In this document: piece after piece, positions 5,846-12,850 of the stretch | Numbering within the stretch: position 1 is the stretch's first letter | Layout of the letters: the number at the start of each line of letters is the position of its first letter | NCBI GenBank assembly: GCA_028699175.1 | Contig: JAQVVC010000019.1 | Location: 1,532 to 14,425 of the forward strand | Source: Bacilli bacterium | Lineage (GTDB): Bacteria > Bacillota_I > Bacilli_A > RF39 > UBA660 | Length of the DNA: 12,894 nucleotides | Direction of reading: 5' to 3' | Made by a program: the position numbers and the translations under genes | Notes under the pieces: generated by a model | What the model saw: the letters and a program-made list of their open reading frames with translations, nothing else | The model's database searches: none | What the model was told of the DNA's origin: nothing

Positions 5846-6385
5846 ATGAGTAGAATAGGAAATAAAATTTTAACTATCCCAGAAGGTGTTACTGTAACAA
5901 TAAATGGGGGACATGTTGTAGTAAAAGGACCTAAAGGAGAATTAGAAAATACATTTAATGATTTAATTACAATTGAAATAAATGATAATAAAATTTCATG
6001 TAAAAGAGCAAATGAAACAAAATTTGCGAAAAGTATTCATGGTACAACAACTGCTCTTATTAATAATATGATTATAGGAGTAACAGATGGTTTTGAAAAA
6101 GCATTAGAAACAGTTGGAGTAGGATATAGATTTAATGTATCTGGTAATAAAATCACTGTTAATGCTGGATATTCAAATCCAGTAGTAGTTTATGCCCCTG
6201 AATATTTAAAAGTAGAAAGTCCATCAACAACAGAATTAATAGTATCTGGAATCGATAAACAAAAAGTGACTGAATTTGCGGCTAATATTCGCAAAATAAG
6301 AAAACCAGAACCGTACAAGGGTAAAGGTATTCGTTATAAAGGCGAAATTGTAAGACGCAAAGAAGGTAAGAAAGCAGCTAAATAG
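5846..6385 (+). CDS. rplF: 50S ribosomal protein L6
   Basis: L6 lies near the sarcin-ricin loop and the GTPase-associated centre. The 179-residue protein consists of the two repeated L6 domains. It starts MSRIGNKILTIPEGV, has VVVKGPKGEL (residues 28-37), VGVGYRF in the second domain and the diagnostic C-terminal EPYKGKGIRYKGEIVRRKEGK. The start is fixed by the conserved MSRIG. The site before it is unusual: the only purine-rich candidate, TAAGGAAAA at the rpsH stop, has its GGA twelve bases before the ATG, whereas other genes here have five to nine. Weak independent loading and coupling to rpsH are likely. Confidence 0.98.
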   Translation: MSRIGNKILTIPEGVTVTINGGHVVVKGPKGELENTFNDLITIEINDNKISCKRANETKFAKSIHGTTTALINNMIIGVTDGFEKALETVGVGYRFNVSGNKITVNAGYSNPVVVYAPEYLKVESPSTTELIVSGIDKQKVTEFAANIRKIRKPEPYKGKGIRYKGEIVRRKEGKKAAK

Positions 6386-6396
6386 GAGGAATAAAG

Positions 6397-6750
6397 ATGA
6401 TTAAAAAAGAATCTCGAAATGATATAAGAAAAAAAAGACATAATCGCATTCGTAATATTTCTGGTACTAAAGAAATACCAAGATTAAATGTATTCAGATC
6501 TAATAAAGAAATATTTGCTCAAGTTATCGACGATGTTTTATGTACTACTTTAGCTAGCTCTTCAAGTGTCGAATTGAAGATCAAAAATGGTGGTAACAAA
6601 GAAGGTGCAGCTTTAGTAGGTGCAGACATTGCTAAAAAATGTATTAAATTAAAAATAAAAAAAGTAGTATTTGATAGAGGCGGTTACCTGTATCATGGAC
6701 GTGTTGCAGCTCTTGCAGATGCAGCCCGTACTAACGGATTAGAATTTTAG
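6397..6750 (+). CDS. rplR: 50S ribosomal protein L18
   Basis: L18 binds 5S rRNA with L5 in the central protuberance. The 117-residue product has the basic N-terminus (RNDIRKKRHNRIR, residues 7-19), the IPRLNVFRSNKEIFAQVIDD strand-loop region (27-46) and the C-terminal VVFDRGGYLYHGRVAALADAAR block, which is nearly invariant. Length is normal (114-120 in most bacteria). AGGAGG (6384-6389), merged with the rplF stop TAG, lies seven bases upstream of the ATG. The gene ends with TAG directly followed by a second in-frame TAG, which is itself the start of the TAGGAGG for rpsE. Confidence 0.98.
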   Translation: MIKKESRNDIRKKRHNRIRNISGTKEIPRLNVFRSNKEIFAQVIDDVLCTTLASSSSVELKIKNGGNKEGAALVGADIAKKCIKLKIKKVVFDRGGYLYHGRVAALADAARTNGLEF

Positions 6751-6761
6751 TAGGAGGAAAC

Positions 6762-7313
6762 ATGGATAATAAAGAATTTAAAAAACCATTTAATAAAGAT
6801 GGTAAAAAAGTTTTTAAGAAAAAATTTGAACCAAAGAAAAAACTTTTAGAAGAAAAAGTAATTTCTATTTCTCGTGTTACTAAGGTTACTAAAGGTGGTC
6901 GTTCTTTTAGATTCTCAGCTACAATGGTAGTAGGAGATGGAAAAGGTTTAGTAGGTATCGGAACTGGAAAAGCTAATGAAGTACCAGAAGCAATTAAAAA
7001 AGGTATTCAAGCAGCTAATAAAAATTTAGTTAAAATCCCATTAGAAGAAGGTCGCACGATATCTCATGAAGCTACTGGAGTGGTTGGTAAAGCTAAAGTA
7101 TTAATTAAACCAGCTAAAGAAGGTAATGGAGTAATAGCAGGAGGAGCTGTTCGTTCTGTTGTTGAAATAGCTGGAATTAAAGATATTGTTTCTAAATCCC
7201 TTGGTTCTAATACTCAAGTTAATGTTGCTAAAGCTACTTTAGAAGCATTAAAATCAATACGCACACCTGAACATATAGCTAAATTAAGAGGCAAAACTAA
7301 GGAGGAATTATAA
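6762..7313 (+). CDS. rpsE: 30S ribosomal protein S5 with a basic N-terminal extension
   Basis: S5 acts in decoding fidelity and, with S3 and S4, in mRNA entry; mutations in its N-terminal loop give spectinomycin resistance in other bacteria. The double-stranded-RNA-binding-like domain is clear from about residue 32: VTKVTKGGRSFRFSA (39-53), VVGDGKGLVGIGTGKANEVPEAI, then EGNGVIAGGAVRSVVE and SLGSNTQVNVAKATLEAL. Before it is a lysine-rich, low-complexity stretch of about 30 residues, longer than the common N-terminus (total 183 against about 166). The start is supported by AGGAGG (6752-6757) four bases before the ATG and by the absence of another well-placed start. rplO follows after a single base; rpmD is missing between them. 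Confidence 0.98.
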   Translation: MDNKEFKKPFNKDGKKVFKKKFEPKKKLLEEKVISISRVTKVTKGGRSFRFSATMVVGDGKGLVGIGTGKANEVPEAIKKGIQAANKNLVKIPLEEGRTISHEATGVVGKAKVLIKPAKEGNGVIAGGAVRSVVEIAGIKDIVSKSLGSNTQVNVAKATLEALKSIRTPEHIAKLRGKTKEEL

Positions 7314-7314
7314 A

Positions 7315-7755
7315 ATGAAATTACATGAATTAAGTAAAACTCCGGAAGCCAAAAAAGTAAAAAGAGTTGGTCGTGGAACTGGATCAGGTACTGGTAAAAC
7401 ATCAGGTCGAGGAGAAAATGGTCAAAAATCTAGAAGTGGTTCTAGTATTCCTGCTTGGTTTCAAGGGGGCCAAAGTAAATTATTTGAAAGGTTACCTAAA
7501 AGAGGATTTAATAATAATCGTTTTAAAAAAGAATTTGCATTAGTTAATTTAAATGATTTAAATGGATTTAATGATGGTGATGTTATAACTCCTCAAGTGT
7601 TAAAAGATTTAGGAATAATAAAAAAAGAATTATCAGGTATTAAAGTACTTGGTAATGGTAATTTAGAGAAAAAAATAACTATCAAAGCACATCGCTTTTC
7701 AAGTGCTGCTGTTACTAAAATTGAAAAAGCTGGTGGAACTGCAGAGGTGATTTAA
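7315..7755 (+). CDS. rplO: 50S ribosomal protein L15
   Basis: L15 is a late-assembly 50S protein with a long extended N-terminus that threads through 23S rRNA. The 146-residue product has the Gly-rich, basic segment RVGRGTGSGTGKTSGRGENGQKSR (from residue 17), then GGQSKLFERLPKRGFNN, LGNGNLEKKITIKAHRFS and an AGGTAEVI end, all standard. The usual RPGFEGGQ reads IPAWFQGGQ here. AAGGAGG (7299-7305) lies in the rpsE end, nine bases before the ATG. The gene directly abuts secY: stop TAA, then ATG with no base between, and in the same frame. Confidence 0.98.
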   Translation: MKLHELSKTPEAKKVKRVGRGTGSGTGKTSGRGENGQKSRSGSSIPAWFQGGQSKLFERLPKRGFNNNRFKKEFALVNLNDLNGFNDGDVITPQVLKDLGIIKKELSGIKVLGNGNLEKKITIKAHRFSSAAVTKIEKAGGTAEVI

Positions 7756-9027
7756 ATGTTTTCAAGCCTAAAAGGTTTATTTAGCCCTACAAATAAGGAT
7801 TTAAGAAAAAGAATTTGGTTTACTTTAATTTGCTTAGCGGTATTTGCAGTTGGAACTAATATTGTTGTTCCAGGTGCTAAAGAAATAAGTAAAAATTTAG
7901 GTTTTTTAGAATTGCTTAACTTAATGAGTGGGGGAAGTTTAAAAACATTCTCGATATTTGCATTAGGAGTAATGCCTTATATTACTGCATCGATTATAAC
8001 TCAATTGTTACAAATGGATGTTATTCCTTACTTTAAAGAATTAAAAGAACAAGGTGCAGTAGGAAAACAAAAAATAAATAAAATAAATCGTTATTTAGGG
8101 ATTGGTTTTGCCTTTATTCAAGGTTATATATTCTCATATGCATTTTTAGCAAATGCAGGAACCATTGAAATTATAAAAACCACCTTAATATTAACTGCAG
8201 GTACAGCATTCTTACTTTGGTTAGGAGATGCTATTACTAAAAAAGGGATTGGAAATGGGATATCATTAATTATAATGGCTGGAATTATAAATACATTACC
8301 TAGTTCATTTATAATTGCTTATCAAGAATTAGTTTTAGGAAGTTCATTTACAACTTGGACCGGTTTAATATTATTTGGGATATTTGTGCTACTTTATTTA
8401 TTTATTGTTGTGGGAATTATATATATCCAAACAGCTGATCGAAGAATTCCAATTCAATATAGTACTCGTACATCGAGTGCATATGGTGGAAATAAATCTT
8501 TTATTCCTATTAAATTAAATTCAGCCGGAGTAATACCAGTAATATTTGCATCAGCATTAATAGGAATTCCTTCATTATTTGCTCAAGTATCAAATAAAGA
8601 ATCAGTGGTTAATTTTGTTGACAAATATATAACTTATACAAGTTATTCAGGATTTTTAATATATATGTTATTAATCTTTGTATTTGGGTATTTTTATACT
8701 TTGCTTCAATTAAATCCTGATGATATGGCTAAAAATTTAGATAAAAATAGAAGTTATATTCCGGGAATAACTCCAGGCGATAAAACGAGTGAATATTTAA
8801 AATATGTAATATCAAGACTTACAATTGTCGGAACAATTTATTTAATGATAATATCAGCTTTACCAATCATATTTTCTGGAGCAACAAAATTGCCTGCTCA
8901 AGTTTCATTAGGAGGAACAGGACTATTAATTGTTGTTGGGGTTGCGCTTGAAACTTATAAACAATTAGAAAGTAGTATAATTTCTAGAAGTTATACGGGA
9001 AGAAGAAAAGGGAGATTAAAAAGTTAA
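7756..9027 (+). CDS. secY: protein translocase subunit SecY
   Basis: SecY is the channel of the Sec translocon (SecYEG) in the cytoplasmic membrane, through which SecA or the ribosome drives proteins. The 423-residue product has ten predicted hydrophobic segments (about residues 19-38, 66-88, 112-134, 142-157, 168-190, 202-224, 255-276, 297-318, 351-374 and 385-400). Family motifs are present: ALGVMPYITASIITQLL in TM2 next to the plug, KGIGNGISLII, YSTRTSSAYGG in the C4 loop, LNSAGVIPVIFASAL, and the C5 loop NPDDMAKNL with IPGITPG followed by SRLT, whose Arg354 matches the conserved Arg357 of E. coli. GAGGTGA (7744-7750) precedes the ATG. It shares one base with adk. Confidence 0.99.
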   Translation: MFSSLKGLFSPTNKDLRKRIWFTLICLAVFAVGTNIVVPGAKEISKNLGFLELLNLMSGGSLKTFSIFALGVMPYITASIITQLLQMDVIPYFKELKEQGAVGKQKINKINRYLGIGFAFIQGYIFSYAFLANAGTIEIIKTTLILTAGTAFLLWLGDAITKKGIGNGISLIIMAGIINTLPSSFIIAYQELVLGSSFTTWTGLILFGIFVLLYLFIVVGIIYIQTADRRIPIQYSTRTSSAYGGNKSFIPIKLNSAGVIPVIFASALIGIPSLFAQVSNKESVVNFVDKYITYTSYSGFLIYMLLIFVFGYFYTLLQLNPDDMAKNLDKNRSYIPGITPGDKTSEYLKYVISRLTIVGTIYLMIISALPIIFSGATKLPAQVSLGGTGLLIVVGVALETYKQLESSIISRSYTGRRKGRLKS

Positions 9028-9671
9028 TGGAAAATATTATTTTTATTGCTCCATCTGCAACAGGTAAAAGTACTCAAAGTAAAATGTTAGTTGAAAAATA
9101 TAATTATAATCATCTTTCAACGGGAAATTTACTTAGAAAAGAAATAAGTAAAAATACCCCTTTAGCAAATGATATTAAAAAAATAATTGATGCTGGTAAT
9201 TTGGTTTCTGATGAAATTGTTACTGAATTACTAGAAATTGAATTAAAAAAATTAAGTGGGCCGTTTGTATTAGATGGGTATCCAAGAAATATAAGTCAAG
9301 CTAAAAAATTGGAACTTATATTAAAAAAACTTAATTTAAAAATTGGTCATGTTATATATATTGATATTAAGTTAGATGAAGCAATAAAAAGGATTAAAGG
9401 AAGATTAACCTGTCCTCAATGTAATAAAGTTTATAACACACATAATAATGTTATGAAACCAAAACATGATAATATTTGTGACCAATGTTTAATAAAATTA
9501 ATTGTAAGGCCAGATGATAATGAAGAAGCTTATAAAAAAAGATATAATATATTTATTAATGAAACAAAACCATTACTAGAATATTATAAACAAAAAGGAA
9601 TATTAAATGTTATAGAGGATCCCTTTTATCCAGAAGAAGCATTTAATAAAGTAGAGAAAATTATATTATGA
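9027..9671 (+). CDS. adk: adenylate kinase family protein with an atypical P-loop
   Basis: Adenylate kinase turns ATP and AMP into two ADP in the cytosol. The family is clear from LVLDG-type motif FVLDGYPRN (residues 80-88), STGxLLR (31-37), RPDDNEEAYKKR (161-172) and a zinc lid with Cys129, Cys132, Cys151 and Cys154, as in Gram-positive enzymes. Length (214) is normal. The nucleotide-binding loop is odd: the usual GxPGxGKGTQ is APSATGKSTQ (8-17), so the first Gly is Ala and GKG is GKS; Lys14 remains. The AMP-site motif has Asn34 where Asp is usual. Arg is coded only by AGA and AGG. It starts one base inside secY (TAATG), with only a distant GGGAG. A kinase with shifted specificity is possible, but position and lid favour adk. 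Confidence 0.9.
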   Translation: MENIIFIAPSATGKSTQSKMLVEKYNYNHLSTGNLLRKEISKNTPLANDIKKIIDAGNLVSDEIVTELLEIELKKLSGPFVLDGYPRNISQAKKLELILKKLNLKIGHVIYIDIKLDEAIKRIKGRLTCPQCNKVYNTHNNVMKPKHDNICDQCLIKLIVRPDDNEEAYKKRYNIFINETKPLLEYYKQKGILNVIEDPFYPEEAFNKVEKIIL

Positions 9672-10408
9672 TTAAAACCGAAGAAGAAATTAAAAAAATG
9701 AAAGAAGCCGGTAAAATTAATTATTTGACCCATGAGTATGTTAAAAAATTAATTAAACCAGGAGTAACTACCAAATATCTTAATGATGAGGCTGATAAGT
9801 TTATTAGAGAAAATGGTGGTATTCCTAGCTTCTTAAATTATCAAGGTTTTCCAGCTAGTATATGTATAAGTATTAATGAAGAGGTAGTTCATGGGATACC
9901 AAAAGAAAGAATTTTAAAAAATGGGGATATTGTATCAATCGATATCGGAGTTTTAAAAAATGGCTACCATTCAGATTCAGCTAATACTTATCCAGTTGGA
10001 ACTATAGATAAAGAAAAAGAAAGACTAATATATCATACTAAAAAAATGTTATATCTTGGACTTGAAGAAATAAAAGAAGGAGCAAAACTATATAATATAG
10101 GAGCTTCTATTAGTAAATATGCTAAAAAGCATAATTATGGAGTTATAAGAGAATTAGTAGGTCATGGAGTTGGTTCCTTGCTTCATGAAGATCCCGATGT
10201 ACCTAATTATGGAACATATAATACCGGAATGATTTTAAAATCAGGCATGGTTCTTGCTGTCGAACCAATGATTACTTCCGGATCAAGACATATATCATTT
10301 TTGGATGATGAATGGACAATAGTGACGCGTGATGGAAAACCTAGTGCTCACTTTGAACATACAATTGTGGTTACTAAAGATGGATATGAAATATTAACAG
10401 GAGAGTGA
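9668..10408 (+). CDS. map: type I methionine aminopeptidase
   Basis: Map removes the N-terminal methionine from new proteins whose second residue is small. The 246-residue enzyme has all five metal ligands: Asp92 (in SIDIG), Asp103 (HSDSA), His166 (VGHGVG), Glu199 (VEPM) and Glu230 (FEHTIVVT). His75 (VVHGIP) and His173 (LLHEDPDVPNYG), both substrate-site residues, are also present. There is no N-terminal zinc-finger extension and no type II insert. The start overlaps the adk stop as ATGA (four bases) and I see no ribosome binding site, so translation should depend on adk. It ends in TGA, then one codon (AAA) and the in-frame infA start. Confidence 0.98.
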   Translation: MIKTEEEIKKMKEAGKINYLTHEYVKKLIKPGVTTKYLNDEADKFIRENGGIPSFLNYQGFPASICISINEEVVHGIPKERILKNGDIVSIDIGVLKNGYHSDSANTYPVGTIDKEKERLIYHTKKMLYLGLEEIKEGAKLYNIGASISKYAKKHNYGVIRELVGHGVGSLLHEDPDVPNYGTYNTGMILKSGMVLAVEPMITSGSRHISFLDDEWTIVTRDGKPSAHFEHTIVVTKDGYEILTGE

Positions 10409-10411
10409 AAA

Positions 10412-10627
10412 ATGGCTAAAGAAACTACAATTACGGTCGATGGAAAAGTAATAGATATTTTCAAAGACGAATACAAAGTTGAATTAGAAAATGGCTTTAT
10501 AGTAACGGCTCACGTTTCTGGTAAAATACGAATGAATATGATTCGCATTCTATCAGGCGATAAAGTTACTGTAGAATTTTCACCATATGACTTAACACGT
10601 GGGCGAATAATATATAGACTAAAATAA
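10412..10627 (+). CDS. infA: translation initiation factor IF-1
   Basis: IF-1 binds the 30S A site during initiation and helps IF-2 and IF-3. The 71-residue OB-fold protein reads KVELENGF (residues 22-29), VTAHVSGKIRMNMIRILSGDKVTVEFSPYDLTRGRI, ending YRLK, which is diagnostic. Length is standard (71-73). AGGAGAG (10399-10405) in the map end lies six bases before the ATG. Placement between map and rpmJ is the common Gram-positive arrangement. Arg codons include CGA, CGC and CGT, unlike the AGA-dominated adk and map just upstream, which suggests it shares the codon bias of the ribosomal protein genes. Confidence 0.98.
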   Translation: MAKETTITVDGKVIDIFKDEYKVELENGFIVTAHVSGKIRMNMIRILSGDKVTVEFSPYDLTRGRIIYRLK

Positions 10628-10643
10628 TATAGGAGGAATTGTT

Positions 10644-10757
10644 ATGAAAGTTAGACCATCAGTAAAAAAAATATGTGCTAAATGTAGGATAATAAAAAGA
10701 AAAGGTAAGATCATGGTTATTTGTAGTAACCCAAGACATAAACAAAGACAAGGTTAG
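10644..10757 (+). CDS. rpmJ: 50S ribosomal protein L36, zinc-binding form
   Basis: This 37-codon gene reads MKVRPSVKKICAKCRIIKRK and ends SNPRHKQRQG, an ordinary L36. The zinc ligands are Cys11, Cys14, Cys27 and His32, so it is the zinc (C+) form. L36 binds 23S rRNA near the GTPase-associated region and helps late assembly. AGGAGG (10631-10636) lies seven bases upstream of the ATG. The stop TAG is part of the TAGGAGG for rpsM. The order infA-rpmJ-rpsM is conserved across Gram-positives. It is easily missed because of its small size. Confidence 0.98.
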   Translation: MKVRPSVKKICAKCRIIKRKGKIMVICSNPRHKQRQG

Positions 10758-10769
10758 GAGGAATAAAAA

Positions 10770-11144
10770 ATGGCTCGTATAAAAAATATTGAATTACCAA
10801 AAGAAAAAAGAACTGTTATCGGACTTACTTATATTTATGGAATTGGTAGAAGTTTAGCTGAAACTGTATGTAGAGAAGCTAAAGTAAATCCTGATACAAA
10901 AATCAAGGATTTAACCGTTGATGAAGAAGCATCATTACGTAAAGTTGTTGATAATTATATAACTGAAGGAAACTTAAGACGTGATGTTCAAATGAGTATT
11001 AAAAATAAAATGGAAATTAACTCATATGAAGGTGTGAGACATAAAAAAGGTCTTCCCGTTCGTGGACAAAGCACTAGAAGTAATGCTCGTACTCGTAAGG
11101 GTAGAGGTAGAGTAGTTGCAAATAAGAAAAAAGCAGGTAAATAG
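10770..11144 (+). CDS. rpsM: 30S ribosomal protein S13
   Basis: S13 sits at the top of the 30S head and contacts P-site tRNA and, through bridges B1a and B1b, the 50S. The 124-residue product has LTYIYGIGRSLAE (residues 19-31, helix-hairpin-helix type), the EGNLRRDVQMSIK region and the tail GLPVRGQSTRSNARTRKGRG with a basic C-terminus that reaches tRNA. AGGAGG (10756-10761) lies eight bases before the ATG. The stop TAG again starts a TAGGAGG. In B. subtilis, this gene heads the alpha part after rpmJ, as here. No gene for S4 (rpsD) follows, also like Bacillus. Confidence 0.98.
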   Translation: MARIKNIELPKEKRTVIGLTYIYGIGRSLAETVCREAKVNPDTKIKDLTVDEEASLRKVVDNYITEGNLRRDVQMSIKNKMEINSYEGVRHKKGLPVRGQSTRSNARTRKGRGRVVANKKKAGK

Positions 11145-11154
11145 GAGGTAAATT

Positions 11155-11538
11155 ATGGCTTATAATAGAAGAAAAAGAAAAGTTAAAAAGAATATTCCGG
11201 AAGGCCAAGCGCATATTCATTCAACATATAATAATACAGTTATTTCAATAACTGATGTACATGGAAATGTAATAAGTTGGGCATCTTCCGGAACAATCGG
11301 ATATAAAGGCTCAAAAAAGAAGACCCCATTTGCTGCTGGATTAGCTGCTGAATCAGCTGCAACCAGTGCTATGGAATCTGGAGTAAAAAAAGTAGAAGTA
11401 TTTGTTAGAGGTCTTGGTAATGGTCGTGAAAACGCTATTCGTTCATTACAAGCAGCAGGACTTGAAGTTACTGCAATAACAGATGAAACTGCTATTCCAC
11501 ATAACGGTTGTAGACCACCAAAGCGTCCAAGAAATTAA
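11155..11538 (+). CDS. rpsK: 30S ribosomal protein S11
   Basis: S11 lies on the 30S platform near the E-site codon and interacts with S7 and S18. The 127-residue product contains AHIHSTYNNTVISITDVHGNV (19-39), SWASSGTIGYKGSKKKTPFAA and the near-invariant C-terminus AAGLEVTAITD with PHNGCRPPKRPR. One conserved spot is changed: the motif GPGxGRE reads GLGNGRE, with Leu87 where Pro is usual. AGGAGG (11143-11148) is six bases before the ATG. The stop TAA adjoins the GGAGG for rpoA. Everything else is standard in length and order. Confidence 0.98.
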   Translation: MAYNRRKRKVKKNIPEGQAHIHSTYNNTVISITDVHGNVISWASSGTIGYKGSKKKTPFAAGLAAESAATSAMESGVKKVEVFVRGLGNGRENAIRSLQAAGLEVTAITDETAIPHNGCRPPKRPRN

Positions 11539-11552
11539 GGAGGAAATATTTA

Positions 11553-12494
11553 ATGAATTTTGAAAAACCAGACTATAAAATTACTGAATATATTGAAAAA
11601 AATAATTATGGAAAGTTTGAATTAGAACCTTTAGAAAGAGGTTTTGGAACAACTATCGGGCATGCTCTTCGTAGAATAATGTTATCTGCTATGCCGGGAT
11701 CAGCTATTACAAGTGTTAAAATCGATGGTGTAATGCATGAATTCCAAAAAATAGACGGAATTGTTGAAGATGTAACTACTATTGTACTTAATTTAAAAAG
11801 TGTTGTAATTAAAAATCATAGTAAAGAAAATAAAACCATTAGACTAATATCATCAAAAGAAGGCCCAATTACAGCTGGAGATATTGAAAAAGATCCTGAT
11901 ATTGAAATAGTAAATCCTGAACTTGTTATTTGTAATATAGTTAAGGATGGAAAAATAGATATGGAAATGACTGTTGGAAATGGTCGAGGCTATGTAGATT
12001 CTAAAGAAAATAAAAAGCTTTTAGGAGATGCTGTTCAAGGTTTAATTCCAATAGATTCACTATATTCTCCAATTGAAAGAGTAACTTATGAGAGAGTAGA
12101 TGCAAGGGTTGGCCATAATGAAAATTATGATAAATTAATTATGGAAATATATACTAACGGATCATTATCTCCAGAAGAAGCATTAGCTTTATCAGCTAGA
12201 ATATTAATTGAACATTTAGAAATTATAGCTGATTTAAATAATATAGCTGATATTACCGGGATTATTGCTGAGAAAAAAGTAGATATTATTACTAAAACCT
12301 TAGAAACTCCAATTGAAGAAATAGAATTTTCAGTTAGAGCATATAATTGTTTAAAAAGAGCAGGAATTAATACCGTGCAAAATCTAATTGATAAAAGAGA
12401 AATAGAAGTAACTAAAATTCGTAATTTAGGTAAAAAATCATTAAAAGAAGTACTTGATAAAGTAGAAGAAATGGGACTTAAGTTCCGTGATTAG
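11553..12494 (+). CDS. rpoA: DNA-directed RNA polymerase subunit alpha
   Basis: The alpha subunit dimerises to nucleate RNA polymerase assembly and binds UP elements and activators by its C-terminal domain. The 313-residue protein has both parts. In the N-terminal domain: LERGFGTTIGHALRRIMLSAMPG (27-49), GIVEDVTTIVLNLK and NGRGYV, then NYDKLIMEIYTNGSLSPEEAL. In the C-terminal domain (from about 255): FSVRAYNCLKRAGI and KIRNLGKKSLKEV, with Arg262, Asn265, Gly293 and Lys295 matching the DNA-contact residues Arg265, Asn268, Gly296 and Lys298 of E. coli. So UP-element use is expected. AAGGAGG (11537-11543) is nine bases upstream. rplQ follows after fourteen bases. Confidence 0.99.
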   Translation: MNFEKPDYKITEYIEKNNYGKFELEPLERGFGTTIGHALRRIMLSAMPGSAITSVKIDGVMHEFQKIDGIVEDVTTIVLNLKSVVIKNHSKENKTIRLISSKEGPITAGDIEKDPDIEIVNPELVICNIVKDGKIDMEMTVGNGRGYVDSKENKKLLGDAVQGLIPIDSLYSPIERVTYERVDARVGHNENYDKLIMEIYTNGSLSPEEALALSARILIEHLEIIADLNNIADITGIIAEKKVDIITKTLETPIEEIEFSVRAYNCLKRAGINTVQNLIDKREIEVTKIRNLGKKSLKEVLDKVEEMGLKFRD

Positions 12495-12508
12495 AAAGAG
12501 GTAAGGAT

Positions 12509-12850
12509 ATGTTATATAGAAAATTAGGTAGAGAATCACGTATTAGAAGAAGTATATTAGCTGGACTTACTAAAGATGTAATAAACTACGGATATGTTGT
12601 TACTACTGAAGCTCGTGCTAAAGAAGTAAGAAAATTTGTTGACAAAATGATTACCTATGGTAAAGAAGGTTCTTTAATTTCACGTCGCAAAGCTTTAGCC
12701 TTTTTACATAATGATAAAAAAGTAGTTAATAAGATTTTTGCTGAATTAGCGCCTAACTATATTAATAGAGCAGGTGGCTATACAAGAATAATTAAATTAA
12801 AAGAACGTATTGGCGATGACGCTTTAGAAGTAAGACTTGAATTGGTATAA
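12509..12850 (+). CDS. rplQ: 50S ribosomal protein L17
   Basis: L17 lies near the tunnel exit on the 50S. The 113-residue product shows YRKLGRES (residues 3-10), the TTEARAKEVRKFVDKMITYGK helix (32-52), SRRKALAFL and RAGGYTRIIKLKERIGDDALEV near the end, all typical. AAAGAGGT (12495-12502) lies six to seven bases before the ATG. It is the last gene of the cluster. Its last codons and stop form the left arm and loop of the transcription terminator, so coding and terminator functions share bases. In many Bacillota an ECF transporter ATPase gene follows rplQ; none begins in the 44 bases left in this window. Confidence 0.98.
   Translation: MLYRKLGRESRIRRSILAGLTKDVINYGYVVTTEARAKEVRKFVDKMITYGKEGSLISRRKALAFLHNDKKVVNKIFAELAPNYINRAGGYTRIIKLKERIGDDALEVRLELV

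Noticed and set aside
8618..8646. Perfect TTGACA with AGTTAT at a 17-base spacing inside secY
   Set aside because: The -10 box matches only three of six bases, it lies well inside the gene, and such matches are expected in AT-rich DNA.
12639..12644. TTGACA inside rplQ
   Set aside because: There is no good -10 box at the right distance, and the bases encode the conserved Val-Asp-Lys region.
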